NCBI RefSeq assembly: GCF_002157835.1
Contig: NZ_CP020809.1
Location: 1,426,001-1,490,000, forward strand
Length of the DNA: 64,000 nt
Reading direction: 5' to 3'
From: Mycobacterium dioxanotrophicus
GTDB lineage: Bacteria > Actinomycetota > Actinomycetes > Mycobacteriales > Mycobacteriaceae
The number at the start of each line of letters is the position of its first letter. The first letter of the stretch is position 1. The position numbers and the translations under genes are program-made. A model generated the notes under the pieces. That model worked only from the letters and a program-made list of their open reading frames with translations. It ran no database searches and was not told the DNA's origin. Below are positions 1-9,024 of the stretch, piece by piece.

Positions 1-1778
1 TACGGGAAGTCTTATTAACAGCGGCCGCTGGAGGCGAGCACATCCCTGTCTACCTAGATCTCAAGCAGAACCCGAGACCCCCGTGGGCTTCACAGCTAGT
101 CGCAAATCCAGACCGCACAACGGTAGTACCCTCAATGGACGCCCTTCTTATGTGGTCTGGGTTGGCTATCGCGCCCACAGTGGAGGATTTGAAAGCGTTC
201 TCGGCGGTGAAAACAGTACTTCTAATTATCGATGCGTTGAATGAGGTGGACGCCGACGTTGGTGTCGCGATACGTGACACGGTCGATCAATACGTCAGAT
301 TCCACGGTCCGGTTTTCGTCCTTGCAAGCGATCGGCGCGAGGGCCTCTACTCCGATTGGCCAGGCTGGACTGTTCTAAAGCTCGCCGGTGTCATGGAAGA
401 TGAAGCGCGTGCTGTCGTCGACGCGAAGTTCGGAACCGGACAGTACGATGGGCGGAACGAAGAAGAAAGAAAGCTACTTCGCATCCCGTTCTTTCTCAAC
501 TGGGCTCTCCAAGAAGGCAAGCTTGAGTTGGGCTCACGTGCAAGCGCGGTGAACGGCTACCTGCAGAGTGCAAACATAAACGAAGAGGACTTCGAGCCCG
601 CAGCACGGTTTGCATTCAGCCTGTACGAGCCGGATGGAGTCGTCACTGACCTCGGCGGAACGGTCCAGCCGAAGATGGACAACCCCGTGATGGAGAAGCT
701 GCGACAGGCGGAGATCGTGGTTGATGGGAGTAGCGGTCCAATTTTCAGCCATCAGCTCATCCATCAGTTTTTGGCTGGCTACTACCTCGGCCGCAACCAT
801 GAGTCGTGGAGTGCGAAGACTCTCGACCGTGTGACGTCCTACTCGGCATCAAATGACACGGTAGGTATGACGATCGCTGCAATACAGGATCTCGCTGAGC
901 GGGATCGATTTCTGCGGATCGTTTATGACTGGAATTGGCGTGCCGCCGTGCTGGCTCTTGTTGAAACGCAAACGCCCCCTCGGCGGGTTTCTCCCGCTTT
1001 GGAGACGGCAGTACTGGCGATGGCGGCTGAGAGGCTATTCGACCCCGTCGAGTACACGCGAGATCGAGTTGCAGGGCTTTTACACCTCGTGCCAGGGGAA
1101 ATCGCGGAACGAATGCGTGCTGCACGGAACCATGAGGATGTGGTGAGCGAAGTGCTGCAGGCAGACTACGATGACGTCGGTTGGTGGGTCCAGTGGCGCG
1201 AGTTCTTTAGTTGGGATCCGGATACCCACACGCTTCAAGAGGCTGAGGTAGCCGCGATCGGCTCAACAGAACCGTTGATCGGCTGGACAGTTGCTAATGG
1301 AATTCGTCGTTTCACAGCGGATAATGATGTCTCCCGAGATCTCCGTGCTATCTACAGATCCCAACTTCGTGACGAGCCCGCCGCGAATGTCATCCGATGG
1401 CGCGTGGTGCACGCACTCGGGATGTGGCCCACGCAATCGAACGCGGATTTCCTGCTTGAGGCTGTCACTGATCCTGATCCTTGGGTGACCTACGGTGCTG
1501 TGCGGTCAGTCGTCGAGATCGCTGTCATCACCACGGATCGTGCCCTACGCATTTCGATCATCGAGTCGCTCGGCACGTGCTGGAGACATCTGCGGCCAGA
1601 ATCGCTTAGCCGGTTGGCGGTGACATCTATTTATGGGGGTGCTGATTCGGACTGGGCTCCCGCGATACGCCCTCTCTTGGACGAAGTGCGTATACACCAA
1701 TCTGGAGTCGAGCGACTGCGTTGGGATAGGTACCTTGACCGTTTTGACGAGTTTGCGTCGCTCGATGCAGGCACCTGA
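1..1778 (+). CDS. NACHT/STAND-type NTPase with helical C-terminal repeats, 5' end outside window
   Basis: The frame is open from base 3, so this is the 3' part of a longer gene; the ATG at 135 is internal. The first 44 visible residues carry a strand-helix pattern ending in IPVYLDL, as found just after the P-loop in NACHT domains. A Walker B strand LLIIDALNE lies at about visible residues 74-81, and a sensor-like strand ending ASDR at about 105-111. A winged-helix-like stretch follows, then a long alpha-helical tail (to residue 591) with HEAT-like segments such as DPDPWVTYGAVRSVVEIA. STAND NTPases of this kind act as ligand-triggered switches, and bacterial NACHT proteins include anti-phage sensors. 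The Walker A motif and any N-terminal effector lie upstream of the window. Codon choice looks less G+C-rich than in the core genes, which suggests acquisition. The fold call is firm; a defence role is inference. Confidence 0.75.
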   Translation, partial: REVLLTAAAGGEHIPVYLDLKQNPRPPWASQLVANPDRTTVVPSMDALLMWSGLAIAPTVEDLKAFSAVKTVLLIIDALNEVDADVGVAIRDTVDQYVRFHGPVFVLASDRREGLYSDWPGWTVLKLAGVMEDEARAVVDAKFGTGQYDGRNEEERKLLRIPFFLNWALQEGKLELGSRASAVNGYLQSANINEEDFEPAARFAFSLYEPDGVVTDLGGTVQPKMDNPVMEKLRQAEIVVDGSSGPIFSHQLIHQFLAGYYLGRNHESWSAKTLDRVTSYSASNDTVGMTIAAIQDLAERDRFLRIVYDWNWRAAVLALVETQTPPRRVSPALETAVLAMAAERLFDPVEYTRDRVAGLLHLVPGEIAERMRAARNHEDVVSEVLQADYDDVGWWVQWREFFSWDPDTHTLQEAEVAAIGSTEPLIGWTVANGIRRFTADNDVSRDLRAIYRSQLRDEPAANVIRWRVVHALGMWPTQSNADFLLEAVTDPDPWVTYGAVRSVVEIAVITTDRALRISIIESLGTCWRHLRPESLSRLAVTSIYGGADSDWAPAIRPLLDEVRIHQSGVERLRWDRYLDRFDEFASLDAGT

Positions 1779-1964
1779 GCCCGTGCAAGAACGGACGTGT
1801 TGCGATCAACCACGCGCGGGCCTCGGATGCAAGCGAGACCGGTGGCACGTGCGAGCAACCGCGGTTGTAGTAAGCGGTGCTCATCGTGTGGCCCAACTGT
1901 CGATGCGAGGATGGAACTCCGCTAACCAGCGCCGGAGTGGCGATGCACCTGGAGGATCCCTGTC

Positions 1965-2384
1965 GTGGCCCTAGAAGAAAGCTCGCGTTCAATGCAGCCT
2001 ATAGAGATCGATTGGCAACTTCTATCCCATGCTGCCTGGGGCGTCAGAGAACGCGCACTTGTTCATGGAAAGACGAAGGTTGGAGCGGCAGTGTTGACGA
2101 TGCAAGGCAACATCCATGCGGGATGCAATGTCGAGCACCGCTTTCGGTCCCACGACGTTCATGCCGAAGTCAACGCCCTGTCGACGATGGCAAGTGCTGG
2201 AGAGGGACCGGCTGTTGCAGTCATGGTTGTAAGCCCTCGGGAGCGCTTCACGCCCTGTGGCGCGTGCCTTGACTGGATCTTTGAACTCGGAGGCCCAGAC
2301 TGCGCCGTGAGCTTCCAGGGAGAGCCAGGCGGTGCCTTTGTCACGCTCAGAGCTGACGAGCTGATGCCGCACTATCCCTACTGA
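1965..2384 (+). CDS. Cytidine-deaminase-fold protein
   Basis: 139 aa with the zinc-dependent deaminase signature: HAE at residues 66-68 (zinc-ligand His, proton-shuttling Glu) and PCGAC at 97-101 (two zinc-ligand Cys). GCNVE before the HAE and the C-terminal LMPHYPY resemble free nucleoside cytidine deaminases. The first zinc ligand is His rather than the Cys usual in housekeeping Cdd enzymes. The GTG start is supported by GGAGGA at 1951-1956, 8 nt upstream. It lies 186 bp after the NACHT NTPase on the same strand and just before the truncated helicase gene. The substrate cannot be read from sequence: free (deoxy)cytidine, a nucleotide, a blasticidin-like antibiotic or a nucleic acid are all possible. 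Its position suggests it travels with the NTPase and could be its effector or partner. Confidence 0.75.
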   Translation: MALEESSRSMQPIEIDWQLLSHAAWGVRERALVHGKTKVGAAVLTMQGNIHAGCNVEHRFRSHDVHAEVNALSTMASAGEGPAVAVMVVSPRERFTPCGACLDWIFELGGPDCAVSFQGEPGGAFVTLRADELMPHYPY

Positions 2385-2396
2385 GTAACGAGCGCG

Positions 2397-4657
2397 ATGC
2401 GATGGACGGCGGATCCACTTCGACATCTCTTCTCGCCGCACGGAAAGGCGATCCAACGGTTCACCACCAGCTCGACGGCGATCCGTGACGAGCTGCGCCG
2501 GTCCATCCCGGCCCGACTGCTCGCCGGCCGAACCTTTGACGCGTATACCGAGAGCGGCCAGATTGGCCTGCTGAAAAGACAATTGGACCGCAAGCGCGGC
2601 GGAATGAGTGTGCGCGCCCTGATGGACAACTTCGGGGAGTTGATCACCCAGATCCTGCCATGCACGCTGATGAGCCCTGACTCTGTTGCCCGGTTCTTCC
2701 CTGCCCAGGCCGACATCTTCGACATCGTTGTGTTCGACGAGGCCTCACAGATCCGGGTTGCCGACGCTATCGGGGCGATGGGACGCGCGAAATCGGTTGT
2801 GATGGTGGGTGACAGCAAGCAGATGCCACCCACCATCTTCGCCGAAGCCAACGCCGCCGTCGACGAGGGCGAGGAGGACGCCAACCCCGAAGTCGTCGCC
2901 GATGAGGAGTCGATCCTCAGCGAATGCGTGCAGTCGCTCGTGCCGCAGCAGTGGCTGTCCTGGCATTACCGCAGCCAGGACGAGGCGCTGATCGCGTCCA
3001 GCAATATCCACTACTACAACGGCCGGCTGGCGTCGTTCCCGGCGCCGCTTGCACCGAACTCCGGCCACGGGATCTCGCTGGTGCGGGTCGATGGACACTT
3101 CGAACGATCCGGGCGTGGAAAGACACTGCGCACCAACCGGGTTGAAGCCGACCGCATCGTGGCGGATATCCGTACCCGGTTCGCCGCGTCACCCGATGCG
3201 GCGCCGTCGATCGGCGTCATCACCTTCAACGCCCAACAGCGAGACCTCATCGAGAACCTACTGCGCGACGCCGGGGATGACCGCCTGGTGCAGGCCCTCG
3301 ATGAACCGGACGGTCTGTTCGTCAAGAACCTGGAGAACGTCCAGGGCGACGAGCGCGACACCATCCTGTTCTCGGTGGCGTTCAGCAAGAACGACAAAGG
3401 CGTGGTGCCACTGAACTTCGGGCCGCTGTCCCGGCCGGGCGGTGAACGGCGCCTCAATGTGGCGATCACCCGGGCCCGATGCGAAGTGGTGCTGTACGCG
3501 AGTTTCGATCCAGCGGAGCTTCGCGCCGAGGAGACGACGCAGGTGGGCACCAAGCATCTGCGGGCATACCTGGAGATGGCACAGCGGGGTGTGCAGACCA
3601 TCACCCAGGCGGCCGGCGCAATGCGGTGATCGACCGGCACCGCGACGATATTGCTGCCGAGCTGCGGCGGTCCGGGCTCGTCGTGACCGCCGACGTGGGG
3701 CTGTCCGATTTCCGGGTTGACCTGGTGATCGCCGACCCCGATGAACCGGACCAGCCGTTACTGGCGGTTCTGCTCGCCGGAACCGAATGGTATGGCCGCC
3801 GGACCGTCGGCGACCGAGACGGACTGCCGGTCGAGGTGCTGTCGAGAATGCTGCATTGGCCTGGCGTGGAACGGGTTTGGCTGCCCGAGTGGCTGAGCCA
3901 TCGCGAGGCGACCGTCACACGGCTGCGAGACGCCGTGGCTGCCGCCAAGCGGCGGCTGTCGGAACCGGTCCTCGAAGACGTGACCCCGCCGGCCGTGGCC
4001 GAGTTGGTAGTGACGCCACCGGTGTCGGCGGTGGAGGAGGCGTTCGCCTTCCGCTCAGCGACGACGACGCCACCCGCGCCAGCGGCCCGGCCGCGGCATC
4101 CCAATCTGGTGGACTTCAGCGCTTGGATGCCAATCGTCGTCGGCGATATCCGCGTTCTCGATGAGATCCACGGCAGCTACAACAAGTCTCAAGTGGTGAA
4201 GGTGATCGAGTCGATCATCGAATCCGAGGGACCGGTGCACCGCGACCGGCTGGCCAAGCTGGTGGCTGGAGCCTTCAGTCTCGGCAAGGTGGCCGAAGCT
4301 CGGCGAGTTGCGATCCAACGCGTCGTGCCCGCGGACTACATACGTGCCAACGACCCAGACTTCTACTGGCCCAATGGCGTTGATCCAATCGCCTGGCGGA
4401 CGGTCCGCACCTCCAAGAAGGGGGAGGGCCGCCGGGTCGGCGAGATCAGCCTGGTGGAGATCGGCAATGCGATGACGGTCGTTGCCGAGCAGTCCGGTGG
4501 CATCGCGGTCGAGGATCTGAAGCGGGACGCGCTCGCGTTGTTCGGCGGTGTTCGCATTACCCGCGATGTCGGTGCACGGCTGGCTGAGGCGTTGGACCGG
4601 GCACTCGTGATGGGGACGCTCAAGCAATCGCCATCCGGAATTGTGTTTGTTGCATGA
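2397..4657 (+). pseudogene. 5'-truncated, frameshifted DUF4011-type SF1 helicase with C-terminal nuclease-like domain
   Basis: Frame 2397-3629 encodes the second half of an Upf1-like superfamily 1 helicase. It has Walker B FDEASQ, GDSKQMPP, WHYRSQDE, the VQGDERD stretch and LNVAITRAR, but no Walker A, because the 5' half is missing. The remainder continues one frame away (about 3622-4657), with a PD-(D/E)xK-like segment (VVTADVGLSDFRVDLVIAD, then VEVLSRML and a WLPEWL strand) and a DUF3320-like C-terminal region. Intact family members carry DUF4011, AAA helicase, a MTES_1575-type nuclease and DUF3320 in one protein well over 1,000 aa long. The two frames join near 3615-3629 if one base is restored. 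The 3' end overlaps the next gene by 4 bp. The N-terminal loss begins exactly where the deaminase gene ends, so a recombination junction lies near 2385-2460. Confidence 0.75.
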
Positions 4658-5016
4658 GTGCGGCCCAGTTTGATTCCGACCTGTACGACCAGGTGTCGGA
4701 GGTGATCGGCCCCGGTACCGTGCTCTTGACGTTGTCCAGCAAGAAGCTCAATCGGATCGTCGCAGTGGACCGTGACGGCGTCCTGGTGGAGACCGAACGG
4801 TCGTTGAGCCGCGGGTCAGGGCCGCAACGGGTGCCAGCGTGGATGATCGCGACTGCGTGGGAACGGTTGCGCGACAAGGGAGAGCTGAGCCAGCAGGAGC
4901 TGCTCAACAAACTGAATGTGAAACGGTCTGCGTTCGTCTGTGCGTTGGTGGCGAAGTTCCCGGACGTTCATATCCGGTCGACACGTCCGATTGTGCTTGA
5001 GCTGCAGGGCGGTTAG
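4654..5016 (+). CDS. Small hypothetical protein, possible winged helix
   Basis: 120 aa. The ATG overlaps the stop of the helicase remnant (ATGA), so it was translationally coupled to the intact helicase. The N-terminal half is beta-rich and the C-terminal half has a helix-turn-helix-like stretch around ELSQQELLNKLNVKRSAFVCAL (about residues 76-97). No family is recognised. The tight coupling suggests it is an accessory subunit or regulator of the helicase system. It would be expressed only if transcription through the broken upstream gene persists. Confidence 0.6.
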   Translation: MSAAQFDSDLYDQVSEVIGPGTVLLTLSSKKLNRIVAVDRDGVLVETERSLSRGSGPQRVPAWMIATAWERLRDKGELSQQELLNKLNVKRSAFVCALVAKFPDVHIRSTRPIVLELQGG

Positions 5017-5123
5017 ATCCGTGTGCGGTTTCGCACGGAGGAACAAGGCACGGACCGGCGCCCGTGCGGAGACTGCGCTCCTGATTATCAATGGAATGTT
5101 TGCGGCAGTGAAGTAGGTGGGAA

Positions 5124-6188
5124 GTGCAACCGTACCAACTCTGGAGCCAGCAGCGCGGAACGTGGTGTGACTATGACGTTGTCGGCGAAAAGTCCTATGG
5201 AGCAGCGATTTACAGGCTAATGTCATCAGACTGGTCGCCGAGCGGGACGGAGGTTCGGCGAACCTTCGAACTGATCCCAGAACCCGACAACCCGCACGAT
5301 CCGTGGGCGATCTCAGTGCGCGCGGACGGCAGTACCGTCGGCTATCTGCCGCGAGAGGACTGTCGGCAGTGGGCCAATGTGGTCAGGCGCGTTATCGCGT
5401 CGGGATGCATCCCTGTAGTCCCTGGACGTCTGTACGCGTTTGACGCCGTTGACTGGGACAACTGGGATGGTGATGGCGACCCGCCGAAGGAGTTCGCCGC
5501 GAAGATCCAACTGAAGTTGGGCGATCCCCACAGCGCGTTGCCGATCAACGACCCGCCTAACGGTGCGTACACGTTGATACCTCGGTCGACGATCGTCCAG
5601 GTGACCAAGGAAGAAGACCATGGCGACGCGTTACTGAAATTTGTGCCGGCCAGTGGCTACGGCATGCTGTTCGTCACCTTGCACGAATGTGCATCCGGCC
5701 GTGGATCTTCGGGCAAGTCGATCGTCGAGGTTCGGATCGACGACGAACGCATCGGACAGTTGACACCACAAATGAGCCAGCGATTCTTGCCGATGATCCG
5801 TCACCTTCAAGCCCGAGGGCTCCTCACGGCGTGTTGGGGTGATGTCACGGGATCGGCTGTCGCCGCTGAGGTGAGAATCGACGGTGTGAAGGCAAACGAG
5901 GCCGACGCTGCAGTGCTTGACGGTGAAGCAGTGACTGTTCCCAAACTCGTGGCAACGCAAGAAGATCCATTGCAGTACGACATCTCGGTCGGAGTTGTCG
6001 GAACAGTCGAGCCTGCGGCACGTCATTCCTACAACGACAACGAAGGGGATCGTGATCAGCGAACCGGTACTCCCGTCGCGCCTCCGCTGCCGCCGGCAGC
6101 GTGGTACGACGACCCCCGCGATCCGCGGATGTTTCGGTACTGGGACGGATTGAGTTGGACCGAGCACGTCGCACCCAAGATCAAGTAG
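5124..6188 (+). CDS. HIRAN-domain protein with C-terminal DUF2510
   Basis: 354 aa. Residues 15-80 match a HIRAN domain: VVGEKSY, then EPDNPHDPWAISV and VGYLPRED. HIRAN modules bind DNA ends or damaged DNA and are usually attached to helicases. Residues about 195-245 (VEVRIDDERIGQLTPQMS) look like a second, weaker HIRAN-like copy. The C-terminus (about 330-350) is a DUF2510 tail, AWYDDPRDPRMFRYWDG followed by WTEHV, common in actinobacteria. A TGA at 5109-5111 in this frame makes the GTG at 5124 the first usable start. It follows the helicase remnant and the small winged-helix gene on the same strand, suggesting one former DNA-processing operon. Confidence 0.7.
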   Translation: MQPYQLWSQQRGTWCDYDVVGEKSYGAAIYRLMSSDWSPSGTEVRRTFELIPEPDNPHDPWAISVRADGSTVGYLPREDCRQWANVVRRVIASGCIPVVPGRLYAFDAVDWDNWDGDGDPPKEFAAKIQLKLGDPHSALPINDPPNGAYTLIPRSTIVQVTKEEDHGDALLKFVPASGYGMLFVTLHECASGRGSSGKSIVEVRIDDERIGQLTPQMSQRFLPMIRHLQARGLLTACWGDVTGSAVAAEVRIDGVKANEADAAVLDGEAVTVPKLVATQEDPLQYDISVGVVGTVEPAARHSYNDNEGDRDQRTGTPVAPPLPPAAWYDDPRDPRMFRYWDGLSWTEHVAPKIK

Positions 6189-6326
6189 GGGTGTGCGCTC
6201 GTCAGGTCATTGGTGTTGTCGCAACAGCGGATGCTCGTCGCAATTGGCCCTGTCACGGTGCATTCGTGCGCGTGTGCGCAGTACGTTCATTCGATCCGGG
6301 AAGCTGACGGTGCCTGCGGATTACGA
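6189..6326. other. Convergent intergenic gap
   Basis: 138 bp between the converging HIRAN gene and the minus-strand coiled-coil gene. I see no gene, clear hairpin or repeat here. Confidence 0.4.
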
Positions 6327-7655
6327 CTAGTCGTCAGTAGCGTTCGGTTTCCCTCGCCGCCAGACTCTGCTCTTGTCCTTTGCCCGCCCAAAAATTCCGC
6401 CGATCTTGTCGATGCCCTCGCTCGCGGCACCGAGCGCCAAAGTTGCGGTGTCGCTGGCAACCCCAAGTGCGACGGTGGCAGTGTCGCTTACGCGCTCGAC
6501 CGCTGCATTCGCGGCCTCGCGTGCAGTCGGAGCCTTGAACTCTTGCCACTCCTGCATGTGCGTGCGCCGGGCCTTGCCGAACCGTTCGAGGTCCTGTCGA
6601 AGCATCGGCAGGCTGCGTTGCAGACCCTGCACTGACCAGATCCGGAAGCCATCTATGGCTTCGGTTTTCGCGACGGCCTCCACGATGTCTCGCGAGCGCT
6701 GGAACAATGCGTGGTCCTCGACCAGTTGCCGCGCGAGCAAGTCGCGGGCGTCGTCGAGAACCTGCTGCACATGTTCAGGTTGAGTCGCTTCAACCCGCGC
6801 CAGCCGTAGCCGCTGCCACTTGAACAACGATTCCTGCGAGACGACCAGGAGGCTCAGGGTCTCCCCGAGCTGATTGTTCTCGACTGCCTTGACGATGAAA
6901 TCCGCACGTTCCTGGATCGGTCTCGTCGGGTCGAAGCTTCGCAGTGTGCGGTCGGCATGATGGCGGAGCTGCTCGACGGTGCGGTTGAGGGCTGGGCCGA
7001 TTCCGGCGATCGAATCCCAGTCGGCGTCCGAGAACGACCCATGCCGATCGAGGTAGGCGGCCATCCGGTCGATGGTGACGCGATCGCCGAGTACGTCACC
7101 AGACCGGTTGGCGTGGGCGAGTCGCAGTACTTCCTCGACCTTGCCCTCGACGCGCTGCACGGATTCTTCGACGTCGGCGATCGCCGATTTAAGGGCGAGT
7201 TGCACGGCGACCATCTGCAGCGACATCATTCGTGCCGGCGTGATGTTGGCGTGCTTCCACTGCAGTTGACTCACGAACTTTTTGTCCGCGCCGCGCGTCA
7301 TCATCCGGTAGAACCCGTCAGTACCCGGGATCAGCTGGCCTTTCTGGATTGCCTTGAGGCTCTCCGGGTGCAGCTGCACAAACTTCGCGGACTGGCCGAG
7401 AAATGACGCTGCACCGGCCGCCAGACCAGTTGCGTTGCCGAGAGTCGCTTTGTCCACTCCCATGACCGCGACCGCATGGCCTGCGACACCGCGTACGCGT
7501 TCTACATAGGCTTCGATCTCCGACGGATCGCCCGCAACGAGCAGTCCCTCCGGCTGGACGGAAACGGCAATCTCGCCTTCGTGTGGCACTACCGCGGGAA
7601 ACTCCCTCGAAGAGTCGGGCGGACTCGGGCTCGCCGGTTCAAGATCGCTTGCCAT
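6327..7655 (-). CDS. Hypothetical alpha-helical/coiled-coil protein
   Basis: 442 aa with no family recognised. The N-terminus is proline-rich and acidic. Residues about 65-90 (GNATGLAAGAASFLG) are small and hydrophobic. A long helical centre follows, with a likely coiled coil around DVEESVQRVEGKVEEVLRL. The tail has alanine/valine repeats (two VALGVASDTATLALGAAS-like units), glycines and a basic end. The start is supported by AAAGGGG upstream on the minus strand. It is transcribed divergently from a membrane protein gene across about 260 bp that must hold both promoters. The amphipathic repeats near the C-terminus could associate with membranes; this is inference. Confidence 0.65.
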   Translation of the reverse strand: MASDLEPASPSPPDSSREFPAVVPHEGEIAVSVQPEGLLVAGDPSEIEAYVERVRGVAGHAVAVMGVDKATLGNATGLAAGAASFLGQSAKFVQLHPESLKAIQKGQLIPGTDGFYRMMTRGADKKFVSQLQWKHANITPARMMSLQMVAVQLALKSAIADVEESVQRVEGKVEEVLRLAHANRSGDVLGDRVTIDRMAAYLDRHGSFSDADWDSIAGIGPALNRTVEQLRHHADRTLRSFDPTRPIQERADFIVKAVENNQLGETLSLLVVSQESLFKWQRLRLARVEATQPEHVQQVLDDARDLLARQLVEDHALFQRSRDIVEAVAKTEAIDGFRIWSVQGLQRSLPMLRQDLERFGKARRTHMQEWQEFKAPTAREAANAAVERVSDTATVALGVASDTATLALGAASEGIDKIGGIFGRAKDKSRVWRRGKPNATDD

Positions 7656-7913
7656 CTGTATCCCCTTTGCTCGTGCTCGGGCAATCTAAGTGAATAGGTG
7701 CCCGTTGCGGGTGACTGGCGACAGACACCATGGAAAGTCGGCTCCGATCCTGTCCGGTCGATTATGCGCCGTCCCGAACGGCCGGCGCGTGCGCAAGGCT
7801 TAGGAGTGTTGGCTGTCATCGCTCAACGAAAACCTGTCATACGTTCGACGGACAAACCTGCGTCGGAACAGCTTTCAGGCCTTGATGTCACATCCCAGTG
7901 CGATGATGCTCGC

Positions 7914-8996
7914 GTGAGCCAGAACTTTTCAGCCGGAACTGCGATCACGCTGGTCGGTGCCGGGGCCCGGGGATTCATTCTCTATCGCGCGTTTCAGCAG
8001 TTGCGGCGTCGTGCAGCCGACCCGGACACGAAAGATCCTGGAACGAAGCTGACACGTTGGTTGTTGTGGATACCTCCCGTGTCAGTAGCCATCGTGGTTG
8101 CGATCGGAGTTGCGGCGGTGTGGACCTTGGGCATCATCGGCGTCCTGCTGATCTTCGCGTGTGCGCTCGTTGTCGCCGTCGCCGCAACCGTCCTCGCCGC
8201 CTACCTGTGGCTGGTTGCTGAGGACCACCGCCGAAAGACCGGCTACATCATTTGTGAAGCTGACTATGACAGCGCGCCGCGACAGATCAAGTCAACTATG
8301 CGACGGATCTATCGCTCGGCGCGGACCGTGCGAACGGGACGTGCGCACCAAGACGGAATGTTCGGTGAATTGGAACTGGAGCGACTTGTCTTCGTTGCTG
8401 CCCAGCAAGCCGTCATCAGTTCTGACGTTTCAGCTGGGATACGGGATCTGAAGCCCGACGCCGGACCGGCCGATCGCGAACTCATTTCCGATGCCGATGC
8501 CCAGATCAGAGAGATTGCCGATCACCTCGTGGAGGTAGAGGCAAGGTTGAAGCGGACCGCTTCAACCGCAAGCCGGTTGTCCGAAACTGTCGCCGAACCC
8601 GAGAGGCTTCGAGCGGCGCAGAAAGCTGCCGACGAAGCCCACGCTGCTGCAGAGGATCGGCGCAGACGAGCACATGAAAAGCTTCAGCGCGCTACCGCTG
8701 AGGCGAAAGTGAAGACGCCCGTCGACGCAACGGACGTTGAAGACCGCGTAGCCGCCGTCGCAGCGGGCTACGAGGAAGTTGCGCGGATTTCGGAACAGAC
8801 CCTCGAAGGTGGGAGCTCTCAAGGAGAGAACTCAGTTGAGGGAAACGCTGCAGCCTGTGCCGACGACGGCGAAAAAGCGGCACGCACAGCAGCCTTCAAT
8901 GCGGCGAAAACATCTGCGGGACAGGCGACTAAACTCGCATCAGCAGCGGGGAGAGCTGGTGCCAGAAAACTCAAGAAGTTGCTGGATGACCAGTGA
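7914..8996 (+). CDS. Membrane protein with cytoplasmic coiled-coil tail
   Basis: About 360 aa from a GTG at 7914; the frame is open back to 7698, but no better start is seen. Two closely spaced transmembrane helices lie at about residues 45-100 (IPPVSVAIVVAIGVAAVW and the following VLLIFACALVVAVAATVLAA). A helical, Ala/Glu/Arg-rich tail with coiled-coil character follows. No family is recognised. It is divergent from the 442-aa coiled-coil gene. The IS3-family element begins exactly at its stop codon: the TGA is the first three bases of the IS, and the pre-insertion sequence also reads CAG-TGA there, so the protein is not changed. Confidence 0.65.
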   Translation: MSQNFSAGTAITLVGAGARGFILYRAFQQLRRRAADPDTKDPGTKLTRWLLWIPPVSVAIVVAIGVAAVWTLGIIGVLLIFACALVVAVAATVLAAYLWLVAEDHRRKTGYIICEADYDSAPRQIKSTMRRIYRSARTVRTGRAHQDGMFGELELERLVFVAAQQAVISSDVSAGIRDLKPDAGPADRELISDADAQIREIADHLVEVEARLKRTASTASRLSETVAEPERLRAAQKAADEAHAAAEDRRRRAHEKLQRATAEAKVKTPVDATDVEDRVAAVAAGYEEVARISEQTLEGGSSQGENSVEGNAAACADDGEKAARTAAFNAAKTSAGQATKLASAAGRAGARKLKKLLDDQ

Positions 8997-9021
8997 AACG
9001 CCCTGGGTTTCCCGGAGGCTC
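8994..9021. repeat. IS3-family terminal inverted repeat (orfB end)
   Basis: 28 bp, paired with 12999-13026. The two differ only in the short central stretch (GGTTT against GAAAT). Preceded by target duplication CAG. Confidence 0.9.
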
Positions 9022-9024
9022 GGG

